NCBI GenBank assembly: GCA_001641205.1
Contig: LSMX01000002.1
Span: 186,001-250,000, forward strand
DNA: 64,000 nt
Direction of reading: 5' to 3'
Origin: Mycoplasma sp. Bg1
GTDB lineage: Bacteria > Bacillota_I > Bacilli_A > Mycoplasmatales > Hepatoplasmataceae
Part shown: piece after piece, positions 1-9,713 of the stretch
How positions within the stretch are numbered: the first letter of the stretch is position 1
How the letters are laid out: the number at the start of each line of letters is the position of its first letter
Program-made: the position numbers and the translations under genes
Notes under the pieces: model-generated
Database searches by the model: none
What the model was told of the DNA's origin: nothing
What the model saw: only the letters and a program-made list of their open reading frames with translations

Positions 1-7
1 TGTAAAT

Positions 8-39
8 AAAAAATAGACTTAATTAAGTCTATTTTTTTT
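8..39 (-). terminator. Rho-independent terminator of crr-ptsH
   Basis: A perfect 20-base palindrome (13-32) is extended by flanking A and T runs. Read on the minus strand it forms a stem followed by a U tract, 10-40 bases after the ptsH stop. It most likely ends the crr-ptsH transcript. Confidence 0.85.
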
Positions 40-49
40 GTTTTTAAAC

Positions 50-310
50 CTAAACTAGGTTATTTTCTTGCATTGCTTTTTTAATTCCTGCAATTGCTTC
101 ATTAGCATCATCACCCTCAGCAACAATGATAACTTCTACACCATTTTTAATTCCAAGTGCCATTACTGACATAATTGATTTTAAATTTGCTTCTTTTCCT
201 GCTCCGGTAATTGTAATATCAGCATCATATTTATTTGCTTCTTGAACAATTACTGATGCTGGTCTTGCGTGTAATCCAATAGGATCAGTAATTACTACTT
301 TTAATTCCAT
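50..310 (-). CDS. ptsH: HPr phosphocarrier protein
   Basis: HPr passes phosphate from enzyme I to the sugar-specific IIA proteins of the PTS in the cytoplasm. At 86 residues it has the family's usual size. The phospho-histidine is His14 in GLHARPAS. The regulatory serine region KSIMSVMALGI has Ser45, matching the Ser46 that HPr kinase modifies in Firmicutes; no HPr kinase gene is seen in this window. A clear AAGGAG precedes the ATG. It lies 27 bases after crr and is probably co-transcribed with it, with the hairpin at 8-39 ending the unit. Confidence 0.96.
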   Translation of the reverse strand: MELKVVITDPIGLHARPASVIVQEANKYDADITITGAGKEANLKSIMSVMALGIKNGVEVIIVAEGDDANEAIAGIKKAMQENNLV

Positions 311-337
311 TTTATTTCTCCTTAGTTTTAATACTTT

Positions 338-817
338 CTATTTTTGTAAATAAAATAATGGTTCTCCAGTTTTAATTTGTCCTGTTGAACATTTTGTAAT
401 TTTATAATCACCAATTGTTTCATTAGTAACAACTATAATAATATCAGTTGATTTCCCGTTTTCTTCTAAAACTTTAAAATCAATATCAACTAGTTTTTGA
501 GTTGTTTTTATTTTACTACCTTGGGGAATATCAGCTTTTTTAAAACCTTTTCCATTAAGTTCAACAGTATCGACTCCAATATGAATTAAAACCTGTGGTC
601 CATTTTTATGTTGAATTCCATAGGCATGTCCTGAATGAAATGAAACAATTAATTCTCCATCAAAAACTGGATAAATTGCATTGCTACTTGGAATAATTGC
701 AATTCCTTTTCCAATTATTCCAGAATTAAAAACAGGGTCACTAACCTCTTTAATATTTTTAATGTTTCCATCTATTGGTGCAAGCACAACAATAGAATTA
801 CTTGATTTATTAAACAT
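338..817 (-). CDS. crr: PTS glucose-type EIIA protein
   Basis: This is a free-standing EIIA of the glucose/GlcNAc superfamily. It takes phosphate from HPr and gives it to membrane IIB domains. The 159-residue length matches stand-alone Crr proteins. The two family histidines are visible: His64 in HSGHAYG, and the phosphorylated His79 in LIHIGVDTV. Since the IIC (49.2 kb) and IICB (52.4 kb) proteins in this window lack a IIA domain, this is their likely phosphate donor. The gene has its own SD (AAGGAG) and probably its own promoter in the 95-base gap after ptsI. Confidence 0.92.
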   Translation of the reverse strand: MFNKSSNSIVVLAPIDGNIKNIKEVSDPVFNSGIIGKGIAIIPSSNAIYPVFDGELIVSFHSGHAYGIQHKNGPQVLIHIGVDTVELNGKGFKKADIPQGSKIKTTQKLVDIDFKVLEENGKSTDIIIVVTNETIGDYKITKCSTGQIKTGEPLFYLQK

Positions 818-862
818 ATTTTCTCCTTATTTAAAATAACTCAAATTAATTAAAGCATATAT

Positions 863-868
863 ATTATA
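863..868 (-). promoter_or_regulatory. -10 box for crr-ptsH
   Basis: A TATAAT hexamer sits in the AT-rich gap between the ptsI stop and the crr start, about 45 bases before the crr ATG. The -35 region is weak (TTAAGT-like). This suggests crr-ptsH can be transcribed apart from ptsI. Confidence 0.5.
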
Positions 869-912
869 TATAAAATAATTTTTTAACTTAAATTTTACAA
901 AAAACATATACT

Positions 913-2640
913 TTAAATTTTTAAATTATGTGCTTTAAAAAATTCATCAATAACAGCAAGAACCTCATCTTGAGTTTCAAGATCAAGAACTTTTGCTGTT
1001 AATTTTTTTGCATCCTTAAAATTGATTTCTGAAATTAATTTTCTAATTTGTAAAATAGAACTTGCAGACATTGAAAATTCATCTAATTCAAGTCCCATTA
1101 AAATTGGAGTTAATTTTGGTTCTCCTGCAGTTTCACCACAAATTGCAGCTCATTTTCCAGCTTTATGTGCAGCATTTATAATTGTTTGTAATTTTTTCAA
1201 AATTGCTGGATTAAATGGTTGATATAAATAAGAAACTGCTTCACCCATTCGATCTGCAGCAAAGGTATATTGAATAAGATCATTTGTTCCAACAGAAAAG
1301 AAATCAGCATATTTTGCAAATTTATCTGCAAGTTCTACAACAGAAGGAATTTCCACCATAATTCCAAGTTCATATTTTCCAACTACAATCTTTTCTTTTT
1401 TTAATTCTTTTTCAATTCTTGTAAAATGTTCTTTTACTTTTAAAAATTCATCAATTGTTGCAATCATGGGAATATTAATTGCTAATTTTCCAAAAGCAGA
1501 TGCTCTAAGTAAGGCTCTAAATTGTGCTTCAAGAACTTTTGGTTTATCAAGTTGAAGTCTAATTGCTCGATAACCTAAAAAGGGATTCATTTCTTTTGCA
1601 AATTGATAATAAGAAAGCGTTTTGTCTCCTCCAATATCAAGAGTTCGAATAAGGACTCTTTTACCATCCATTTTTTCTAAAACTTCTTTATAAGCTTTAA
1701 ATTGTTGTTCTTCTGTTGGTCAAGCGCTAGCTTCCATATAAAGAAATTCTGTTCTAAATAGACCAATTGCTTCTGCCCCATTTGCAAAAACACCATCTAA
1801 ATCTGCAGGTGATCCTATATTTGCTGCTATTTCAGTAAGCCAACCATCTTTTGAAATTGTTTTTTTATCTTTAAATTTAGCTTGTGCTACTTTTTTAGTT
1901 GCTAATTCTTTTGCTTTAACTTCATATTCTTTAATTAATTTTGGAGTTGGTGAAAGAAAAATTTCCCCTGCTTTTCCATCCATTAAAATTAATTGTTTTG
2001 CATTAATTGTAGAAATTTCTTTTCCAATTCCAAGGACTGCAGGAATTTCTAAAGTTCTTGCCATAATTGCAGAATGAGAGGTTCTTCCTCCAATTGCAGT
2101 AATAAAACCTTTTACAAATTTTGGATTTAATTGGGAAGTTTCAGAAGGAGTAAGATCATTTGCTACAATAATTATTTCTTCATTAATTAAAGTTAAATCA
2201 TGAATTTCAAGTCCCTCAATAATTTTTATTAGTCTTGAAGTTACATCAGCAATATCAGCAATTCGTTCTTTCATATAATCATCATCCATTGCTACAAAAA
2301 TTTTTTTAAAAGATTTTGCTACCTCTTGAACAGCAAAAGCAACATTAACATTTTCTTCCTTAACTTTATTTTTTACTTGTAAAGCAAGTTCAGGATCAGT
2401 TAAAATATCTAAATGAGCATTAAAAACAGCTGCTTTCTCTTCCCCTAATTTATTTTGTGCATTTTCTCTTAATTTAAGAATTTGTTCTTTTGCTTTAACA
2501 ATTGCATTATCAAATTTTTTTATTTCTTGATCATGATTAATAATTGCTAATTTACTAATTTCTAAATTTTTATTTTCTAGAATATAAGCCTTTGCAGTTG
2601 CAATTCCAATAGAGGCACCAGTCCCAGTTATTTTTTTCAT
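913..2640 (-). CDS. ptsI: PTS enzyme I (PEP-protein phosphotransferase)
   Basis: Enzyme I takes phosphate from PEP and passes it to HPr. The 575-residue length is typical. The phospho-histidine is His189 in [10 protein letters not shown], the same number as in E. coli. The C-terminal PEP-binding barrel has the active-site Cys501 in ICGETAG and the [19 protein letters not shown] signature. In-frame TGA codons (one just before the CGE motif) must be tryptophan. The start is the ATG at 2640 with SD TAGGAG; a longer open frame upstream runs through a tRNA gene and is not coding. It precedes crr-ptsH on the same strand. Confidence 0.96.
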
Positions 2641-2706
2641 TTTGCTCCTATATGTAGTTTTACTTCCCTTTTTATTTAAAAAAGAAAGATATTTTTTAAA
2701 TAAAAA

Positions 2707-2782
2707 TGGAGCGAGTAAAGGGAATCGAACCCTCATCCTTTGATTGGAAGTCAAACATAATAAGCCATTATACTATACTCGC
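2707..2782 (-). tRNA. tRNA-Gly (anticodon UCC)
   Basis: A 76-base cloverleaf with a 7-bp acceptor stem (GCGAGTA/TACTCGC), the T-loop GGTTCGATTCC and an encoded CCA. The anticodon loop CTTCCAA gives anticodon UCC. It lies between cls and ptsI. Confidence 0.95.
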
Positions 2783-2793
2783 GCCACATATTT

Positions 2794-2799
2794 ATTATA
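2794..2799 (-). promoter_or_regulatory. -10 box for tRNA-Gly / ptsI
   Basis: TATAAT lies 11 bases before the 5' end of the tRNA, a spacing that suits a tRNA promoter. No good -35 box is seen. The transcript could run on into ptsI. Confidence 0.5.
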
Positions 2800-2901
2800 T
2801 ACAAAACTCAATCTATTTTCGTGAGAAAATGAAAAAAGTAATCCTTAAAGCATTGGTGAAAAGAGTTTTCAAAAAGTAAAACATAACAAATCAAATAAAT
2901 T

Positions 2902-4353
2902 TCAGTTTTTAGAATTACCAGTTACTTCATAAGATAATTTTTTCCATTCTTCAAAAACTACTTTTAATTCATTTACAGCTGTAATATCTTCAATTAATAA
3001 ATTAGATTCAAAATGAAGATAAAGGGCACGATAATCTAAATTAGAAGTTCCGACAATGGCCATTTCTTGATCAAAAAGAAAAAACTTAGAATGATTAAAA
3101 ATATTTTCCATTCGATAAACTTTTACTCCCCTTCTTACTAACCTTTCTGCAAAATATTTTGAAGCATAATAAGCAGTTTTTTTATCAGCAAGACCAATAG
3201 TAATAATTTCAACCTGAACTCCTCGTTTAATTGCAGCTTCAAAAGCATTAAGAATAACACTTGGAAAAACTAAATATGGAGAAGAAATTAGTACTTTATT
3301 TTTTGAATTTGCTAATAAAGTTAAAAAATTATCTAGCATGGTAGATTTTTCATATTTAGGACCATCAGTAAAAAGTTGTAGAGGAAGTATTTTACTTATA
3401 AGTGGAAAATTTTGTTCCTGATTAGTAATTATTTCTCCTGTAGTAAATCTTCATTGAAGTTGAAATTGTCGATTCATTTGATCAACAATATCACCCTCTA
3501 CCCGTAAATGGGTATCAAATCATGTTCCATATTTTGGAACAATTCCTGCATATTCATCACCAATATTAAGTCCTCCAAAAAAAGCAATTTTATTATCAAT
3601 TACAACAAATTTATTATGAGAACGATAATTTGCATAACCAGAAGTTATTGTTACTCGTATGGGATTAAATTGGGCAAATTTAATTCCATGATCTTGTAAA
3701 TTTTTATATGTTTTATCAGAAGTTGCAATGGACCCAAGCTGATCAGTTAAAATTCTTATTTCTACCCCTTCTTTTTTCTTTTTTAACAATACTTCTTCAA
3801 TTTTTTTAAAAATAATTCCATCATTAATAATAAAATATTGAATATTAATGAATTTTTTAGCTGTTTCTAAATCAATTAATAATTGAGAAAACTTATTTCT
3901 CCCTTGAAAAAGAAATTTTAATTCATTATTATAAGTTATTGGTTTATTTTGAAAAGAAAGATTTTCAAAAAATAATTGGTTTATTTTCCGATTATTTTTT
4001 GCATAAACTATTTGATTATGTATTTCACTTTCTAATAATTCTGTTTTTTTAAGTTTGTTTTTTCTTCACAAAGGAACCATTCCTCCAGAAAAATAAATAA
4101 GTGCTCCTCCTCCTGGAAAAATCAAAAATAAAACTACTCATGATATTTTTGATTGAATTTCACTTCTTCGATAAGAAATCGAAAGTACTAAAGCAATCAA
4201 ATTGCATCCATATTCAAGACCAAGTAAGGAAAAAGCAATTGTTTGTTTTCCTAGACCAAGAAAAATAAATGGGAGAACAAAGAGCATAAAAGCTAAAACA
4301 ACTCTTAAGGAAAAACCTGTTACCGTCCTAAATAGCTTTCAATTTGTAAACAT
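2902..4353 (-). CDS. cls: Cardiolipin synthase (phospholipase D family)
   Basis: This membrane enzyme condenses two phosphatidylglycerols to cardiolipin. The 483-residue length fits bacterial ClsA-type proteins. The N-terminus has two hydrophobic segments (about residues 15-38 and 45-90), and the catalytic part holds two HKD motifs, HNKFVVIDNKIAFFGG and HSKFFLFDQEMAIVGTSNLD. Several TGA codons are read as Trp. The ATG at 4353 lies 13 bases from the 3' end of tRNA-Ser and has no convincing SD, so it may be read from the tRNA transcript. Confidence 0.9.
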
Positions 4354-4366
4354 AATTATTAAAAAA

Positions 4367-4455
4367 TGGCGGAGAAGAAGGGACTCGAACCCTCGCACGG
4401 AAGACCGCCTACATCCTTAGCAGGGACGCCTCTTTTCCAACTTGAGTACTTCTCC
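4367..4455 (-). tRNA. tRNA-Ser (anticodon GCU)
   Basis: An 89-base tRNA with a long variable arm, acceptor GGAGAAG/CTTCTCC, encoded CCA and the T-loop GGTTCGAGTCC. The anticodon loop CTGCTAA gives GCU. Confidence 0.95.
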
Positions 4456-4511
4456 AAATAATAGAGAATTTAAAAAGTCTCTACATTTATATTTTATATT
4501 ATTTGTTTTTA

Positions 4512-5984
4512 TTATAAGTAAAAAATAATTGGGGTAGTCATTAATAAATACAAACTAAAAGTAAAAATATCAACAATAGTTGTTTGGACAGGTCCTGAAA
4601 CAATCGCTCCATCCCAATCATATTTATCTGCAGCAATTGGAAGAATTGTCCCCATTAAATTCCCTACAATAATTACAATAAAAAAGGCAAGAGAAGCAAC
4701 AAGAGCAATAATTAAATAACCAATTGCAGTTTCTGCTGCAAATGGAGCAATCCCTCCTTTAGTAAGAAGTGACATTATAAACCACACCACATACATCCGA
4801 ACAAAGGAAATAACTGCAGCAGAAGCACCCATCATTATTCCATATAAACTTTCTTTTTTAATCGCAACTTCATAATTATCTTCTGTAATTTCATTTAAAG
4901 CAATTGCTCTTATTAAATTTGAAGTTGATTGAGTTCCGGTATTTCCGGCAGTTCCACTTATTGTTGCTGCAGTTGCAAGGGCTGTTGAAGCAGCAATTGC
5001 TGTAATTCCTCATGAGGGGCCTTCATTTAATGACGGATTAGCACTACCCCATCAAATTTGAAAGCCCATAATAATTAATTGGGTAATTGAACCTATTAAA
5101 AGAAGCATAATAATTCAAAATGATCTTGCTTTAAAAAGTTCTCAAGAACTAGTTTCTAAATAAGGTTTTTTTGATTTTACAACAATTGCAGCTTGTTCTA
5201 AAATTGCATCATCAAATTCCTTAAAGATTTCAATAATATCATCTGCTTCAATTACCCCAATTAATTCTTCTTTATTATTTATTACTGGTGCAGAACTAAT
5301 ATCAAATTTAGTCATAATGTCTTGGGCATCTTTGATATTTGAAGTGGTTTTAATTGTATCAGTATATTCCAAAACATCAGCAATTTGAACAGTTTCTTCT
5401 TCAGAAATTAAAGTATCAGGTTTAATATATCCAACAAATTTGTTTTGTTCACCAATTACCCAAATATTATCAACAATTTCAAGATCATCCTTGGTAATTT
5501 GCTTTTTAACTTTGCTTTTAGTTTGTTTTATGGTGTCTTTTTCATAAGCAATTACAAAGTCAACAAGCATATGATAGCCAGCATCTGATTTTTCATATCG
5601 TAAGATTTTATTGATTTTTTCCCTTGTACTTCGATCACTAGCCATTAGTACTCTTGTAGTAATTTCTGGAGGGAGTTCTTCTAAAACATCAATTGCTTCA
5701 TCAGTAAACATCTCATCAAAAATTTCTCCAATTTCTTCATCAGAAAAATGATTAATAAGAATTGTTTGATCTTCTGGCTCAAATTCTCCAAAAACATCTG
5801 CAGCTTGTTCTTCTGAAACAAAACGAATTAAAAGAATAACCTTATTTAAAGGCCAATCTTTTATTACATTATGGATTTCTGAAGAATGAAATTCATCAAC
5901 AATAATCCGTAATTTCTTGATGTTTTTTTCATCAACAAATTTTAATAATCCTTTTAAAAGTAACTGTTTTTCCTTGTTATTCAT
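4512..5984 (-). CDS. mgtE: Magnesium transporter MgtE
   Basis: MgtE is a dimeric Mg2+ channel gated by cytosolic Mg2+ sensing. The 490 residues show the family's order: an N-terminal superhelical domain (to about residue 125) rich in acidic and hydrophobic repeats, a CBS pair (about 130-260, including a typical SSAPVINNKEELIGVIEADDI strand-helix unit), then a plug helix and five membrane segments. The membrane part includes the GTAGNTGTQ pore signature read through TGA-Trp codons. It is the first gene of its own unit, with no strong SD. Confidence 0.93.
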
Positions 5985-5997
5985 AATAAACTATATT

Positions 5998-6714
5998 TTA
6001 AAGTTTTTCCACCATCTTAATTAAAATATTAAAGACATCTGTAAAACCATCTCGTCTTTGATCAGGAGTTGTTTCTTCATGAGTAATTAAATTATCAGAA
6101 CTAGTTAAGATAACTAGTGCTTTTTTATTTAAATAACTTGCAATTGGATATAATGCTCCAGCTTCCATTTCCACTACTAAAATTCCCTCACTTACTAATT
6201 TAGCAATATCTTTCTTATTTGTTTCTTTATAAAATCATTGTGAAGAATGAGCTGTTCCTGTAATTATTTGTCTATCTAAATTTAAATCAGCTGCGACATC
6301 TTGTGCTAAGGTTATAAGTTCAGAAGAAGCATTACTATAGGGACCATCAAGTCCGAATCCGCTTCCATATCCTGCATCTTCAAAGGCTTTTTCTGCAATA
6401 ATAATATCAAAAAGATGAATGTCCGCAGTGTAAGCTCCACAAGACCCAAATCTAATAATTGTTTCTACATCATAAAATTTATAAAGTTCATAGACATAAA
6501 TTCCAATAGAACTCATCCCCATTCCATGACCCATAACTGTTACAGCTTTTCCATTAATCGTTCCTGTAAAAGCAAGCATTCCCCGAATACTATTAACTTG
6601 TTTAGAATTTTCTAGATAATTATCAGCAAAAACTTTTGCTCTTAGAGGATCCCCTGGCATTAAAACAATTTTTGCAATTTCACCCTTTTGGGCTTCAATA
6701 TGTGGTGTTGGCAT
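5998..6714 (-). CDS. deoD: Purine nucleoside phosphorylase DeoD
   Basis: This enzyme splits purine (deoxy)nucleosides with phosphate for salvage. At 238 residues it matches hexameric E. coli-type PNP. Visible key parts are TPHI near the N-terminus (His4 of the neighbouring subunit), GDPLRAK (phosphate Arg), HGMGMSS, RFGSCGA, VEMEAGA and TSSDNLITHE with the general-acid aspartate (Asp204 in E. coli). One TGA-Trp lies in the middle. It sits just after cdaM. Two paralogs at 11.1 and 12.0 kb lack this aspartate, so this copy is the probable housekeeping enzyme. Confidence 0.93.
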
Positions 6715-6728
6715 TTTTTTTCCTTTTT

Positions 6729-7307
6729 TTAATTAATTCAAGTTCTTACTAAACGATCAAATAATTCTTTTGGAGCAAGTTCTTCTCAATCTCCTTTATA
6801 AAAAATTGTAACCTTTGATCTTTCTTCTGAAAGAACTATAACAATAGCACTTGTTGCTTCACTAATTCCTAATCCAGAACGATGTCTAGTCCCAAATTTT
6901 TTTGGTAATTTTTGTTTAGAAAGTTTTGTGATATAAGCAGATGCTTGTTCAATCCTACTTCCCCGAATAACAATTGCTCCATCATGAAGAGGTGTTTTTG
7001 ATCCTTCAAAAATAGTTGTTATTAGGTTAGAAGAAAGTTGGGCATCAAGTCTTTCAGAATCAACAATATAATTATAAACTTCCTTTTTTTGGTCAATTAT
7101 AATTGTTGCTCCCTTTCCGAATTCAGAAAGTGCTTCAACAGCAATCGAAATATCTTGAATTACAGAAATTTTTTCTTCATCAAGAGTTCTTCTTCTAAAC
7201 GATGCGGTAATATTTTTAATTAATTTATTTATTAACAGTCATGGCAATGGTGAAAACAAAATAATAATTAAATATAAAAAACTAATTACTAGTATAGAGT
7301 GGTCCAT
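6729..7307 (-). CDS. cdaM: Diadenylate cyclase, CdaM type (c-di-AMP synthase)
   Basis: This protein makes c-di-AMP from two ATP at the membrane. It has one N-terminal membrane segment (residues about 3-28) followed by the DAC domain, with Asp109-Gly110-Ala111 in PLHDGAIVI and Arg141-His142-Arg143 in TRHRSGLG, both needed for catalysis. At 192 residues it is shorter than three-helix CdaA and fits the single-helix mycoplasma form. A TATAAT ends only 9 bases before the ATG and no SD is seen, so the mRNA may be nearly leaderless. The matching hydrolase gdpP is at 22.5 kb. Confidence 0.92.
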
Positions 7308-7316
7308 ATCTACTAA

Positions 7317-7322
7317 ATTATA
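7317..7322 (-). promoter_or_regulatory. -10 box for cdaM
   Basis: TATAAT ends 9 bases before the cdaM ATG. If used, transcription would begin at or just before the start codon. Confidence 0.5.
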
Positions 7323-7341
7323 TATTAGTTATTTTATTTAC

Positions 7342-9132
7342 TTATTTAATTTCTTTTGCAATGAGGGGAAAAGCTAATTTATAATTAGGAACACCTTGAA
7401 TAAGTGCCTTTTTTAAATTAGTCATTTTTGAAAACATATAATAATCAGGGTTAATAAAAAAGGCATTATTAGTATTTGCTTTTTCTGCGTCACAAATTGA
7501 AAATTCAATTCCACTTGCACGTAATTTGTCTAAAATTTTTAAAACTGATTTAGAATGAGCTATTGAATTGGAATCAAATTCCATAATCACTTTGTTTAGG
7601 GGAATTTGTTTTGCAATTCTTTTGATAACATTTTCTACATGAAAATCTTTACTACTTAAAAATTCTGCAGGATAAGCAAGAATAATCTTTTCAAAATCCC
7701 GATTTTTAAAACTTCTTAATGTTTGATAAGCAAGAAATCTTTGTAAAAGAATTGCATCATTATGGTTTAAATTTTTTAAAACTTGATCTAAGTAAAAATG
7801 TTTATCATTAATTTTAAAATAATGTAAAACATAGTAATAATTTTTAAAATTATATGAGGAGACAAAAGTATCTTTTCGATCACTAATAATATTGGATAAT
7901 TTAGCAATTTTTGCATTGTTTACAAGATTATCATGAATTCTTTGATAATCATAAACAATCGTTTTTGTTTGGTTATTTGTTCTTGAAACTTCACTTAAAA
8001 TCATTTCTGCTTTTGAAATTAAATCAACAATATTATTAGAATGAATTCCATAAATTGAAATTCCACTATTAATTGAATAATTAAGATGATTAAACTGATT
8101 AATAATATTATCTATTACAATAAAGGGATCATTCTTTGTTCTATTTAGAAGTAAATTATTTTTATAAATAAGCTTTAAACTTTGAAAATTTAATTTCATT
8201 GGAATAAAAGTTGCATAGGATTTATTTGTTGCTTTAAAAAAAATCGCATTAGGATAAAATTTACTAAATTCTGTCCGTATTTTGATAAGTATTTTTTCTT
8301 TTTTTATTTCTGGGACTTCATCTAAATAAAAAAGAATCATTAGCCCCATTGAAATATTATTAATTACAATATTTTGTTTAATTGTTTGTTGTGAAAGTGA
8401 CAATTTATAATATGAAACATCATCTTTTGTTGAAAAAGTTTTTAAGATATCAGAATTTGTATAAATTCGTTCAATAAAAGAAACTAATAAATATTGAAAA
8501 ACAAAAATACTAATAAAATAAAGAAGAAAATAAAAGAAAGGATAAATAATTTTTTTGACAATAAAAGTTTCATTTCCAATTTGAACTAATCCATAAATTA
8601 ATATTAATAGTATTTCAAAAATAATCATCCAAATAGTAAAAATATAAATAATTTTTTTAGGTTGTTTATTACTATTTTTAAATAAATTAATTGTTTGGCA
8701 AATAACAACAATGATTATCACTGAAATAATATTAATAAATTCAAGAATTGAATGTTTAATAACACCAAAAGCTGAAAGAAAATCTCCACTAGCTAAAATT
8801 CCAATATTTAAAGGAATTCGCAGTAAAATTCCAAATAAAGCAAAAATTCCCATGGAAATTGTAAATCGGGAATCAAACATAATAGCAAAAATAATGATAT
8901 ATATAGGAATTATGGTAATGAATTGCCCATTATTTCCTGGATATCAAATTGGAACAAACATTTCTACAATCATTGCTAAAGTTCCAATAATAATTCCAAT
9001 AATTAAAGTTTGCTTAATACTTAACTTATCTCCACTAATTCGAAAATACTCCCGAACTAAAAAATATATGGTTGTAAAAACCATAAGCACTAATAAATTA
9101 TATAAAATAAAAATTCATGTAATATCTGACAT
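7342..9132 (-). CDS. Membrane protein with degenerate GGDEF and EAL-like domains
   Basis: This is a putative membrane sensor of 596 residues. The start is the ATG at 9132; TGA-Trp codons join the first 84 residues to the rest. About residues 1-215 hold several membrane helices in an arrangement like the 5TM-5TMR-LYT sensor domain. Then comes a GGDEF-like fold lacking the GGDEF signature (its end SGISIYGIHSN...LISKAEMIL looks like the usual SIGIA...LLxxAD part). The C-terminus is EAL-like (AYPAEFLSS, EFDSNSIAHSKSVLKIL) but has no EAL glutamate set and no DDFGT. It is probably inactive and binds a ligand or partner. It lies between tmRNA and cdaM. Confidence 0.6.
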
Positions 9133-9151
9133 ACAATTACATTAATTAAAT

Positions 9152-9489
9152 TGGTGGAGGTGTCGGGAATTGAACCCGAGTCCATACATAATCTACCGCT
9201 TACAAATCTACAGTTTATCTAGTTGTGAACTAGCAACTAATAGAATTTTTGAGTTTAAGAGCTCCCCCTGGTTTTCCCAATGTTACGACGCTAGTATCAA
9301 ACCCCATTAGAAAAAAATTTGATTAGCGGTTGATCTTAATTAAGCGAATGCGACTACATCGTTAGATGTATTCATAAAGGCTGGATCAACGATTTGTTCT
9401 TCGTTTCCGATTAACTTGGTTTGGTCTTTAGGTTTACCAGACCACTGCATTGTAAGTTAAACTATATATGTCGATGCCATGGCACCCCC
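9152..9489 (-). ncRNA. ssrA: Transfer-messenger RNA (tmRNA)
   Basis: A 338-base tmRNA used with SmpB to rescue stalled ribosomes. The tRNA-like part is clear: 5' GGGGGTG pairs with 3' CACCTCC, the T-arm holds GGGTTCAATTCCC, and CCA is encoded. A tag frame ends SNDVVAFA-stop, followed by TAATTAAG. After the first pseudoknot (GGTCT...AGACC) the frame most likely resumes at a GGA (Gly) codon to give GNEEQIVDPAFMNT followed by that end. The resume codon is inferred from alignment with other tmRNAs. A -10 box lies 20 bases upstream. Confidence 0.93.
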
Positions 9490-9509
9490 ATGGACTTTTA
9501 TCCATATAA

Positions 9510-9515
9510 ATTATA
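9510..9515 (-). promoter_or_regulatory. -10 box for ssrA
   Basis: TATAAT lies about 20 bases before the mature tmRNA 5' end, implying a short leader removed by RNase P. The -35 region overlaps a strong hairpin (9525-9556). Confidence 0.55.
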
Positions 9516-9524
9516 CAACATTTA

Positions 9525-9556
9525 AAAAGGATTTATTTTTAGAAATAAATCCTTTT
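9525..9556. terminator. Bidirectional terminator-like hairpin
   Basis: A 14-bp stem (9525-9538 with 9543-9556, loop TTAG) is flanked by T runs on both strands. It lies between the tmRNA promoter and the plus-strand island. On the minus strand it could stop read-through into ssrA. Confidence 0.55.
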
Positions 9557-9584
9557 ATTAAAAAAATATGATAAAATAATAAAA

Positions 9585-9674
9585 ATGAAGAAAAGAAAAA
9601 TTGTTTTAACAATACCAAAAAATAAAGTTAACAACAATATTTTATTCCCAAAAAACACAAAAGAGATTTTTTAA
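9585..9674 (+). CDS. Possible 29-residue leader peptide
   Basis: A short open frame, basic and asparagine-rich, starts at ATG 9585 and ends inside the stem of the terminator at 9660-9688. There is no SD; a TATGATAAAAT stretch just upstream could be a promoter giving a leaderless mRNA. The frame and hairpin arrangement resembles an attenuator in front of the NCS1 permease gene, but coding is unproven. Confidence 0.25.
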   Translation: MKKRKIVLTIPKNKVNNNILFPKNTKEIF

Positions 9675-9688
9675 ATCTCTTTTTTTTT
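9660..9688 (+). terminator. Terminator/attenuator upstream of the NCS1 gene
   Basis: A 10-bp stem (AAAGAGATTT with its complement, loop TTT) is followed by at least eight T. It lies 26 bases before the permease start at 9714, so it could act as an attenuator. Confidence 0.7.
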
Positions 9689-9713
9689 GTGAATTTTAAA
9701 AACAAGGAGAGAA

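Noticed and set aside
2641..2754. In-frame extension of ptsI upstream of 2640
   Set aside because: It runs through the tRNA-Gly gene. The ATG at 2640 has an SD and matches the conserved enzyme I N-terminus.
8711..9145. Long plus-strand open frame opposite the GGDEF-EAL-like gene
   Set aside because: It is a shadow frame. The minus-strand frame has coherent membrane helices and domain patterns.
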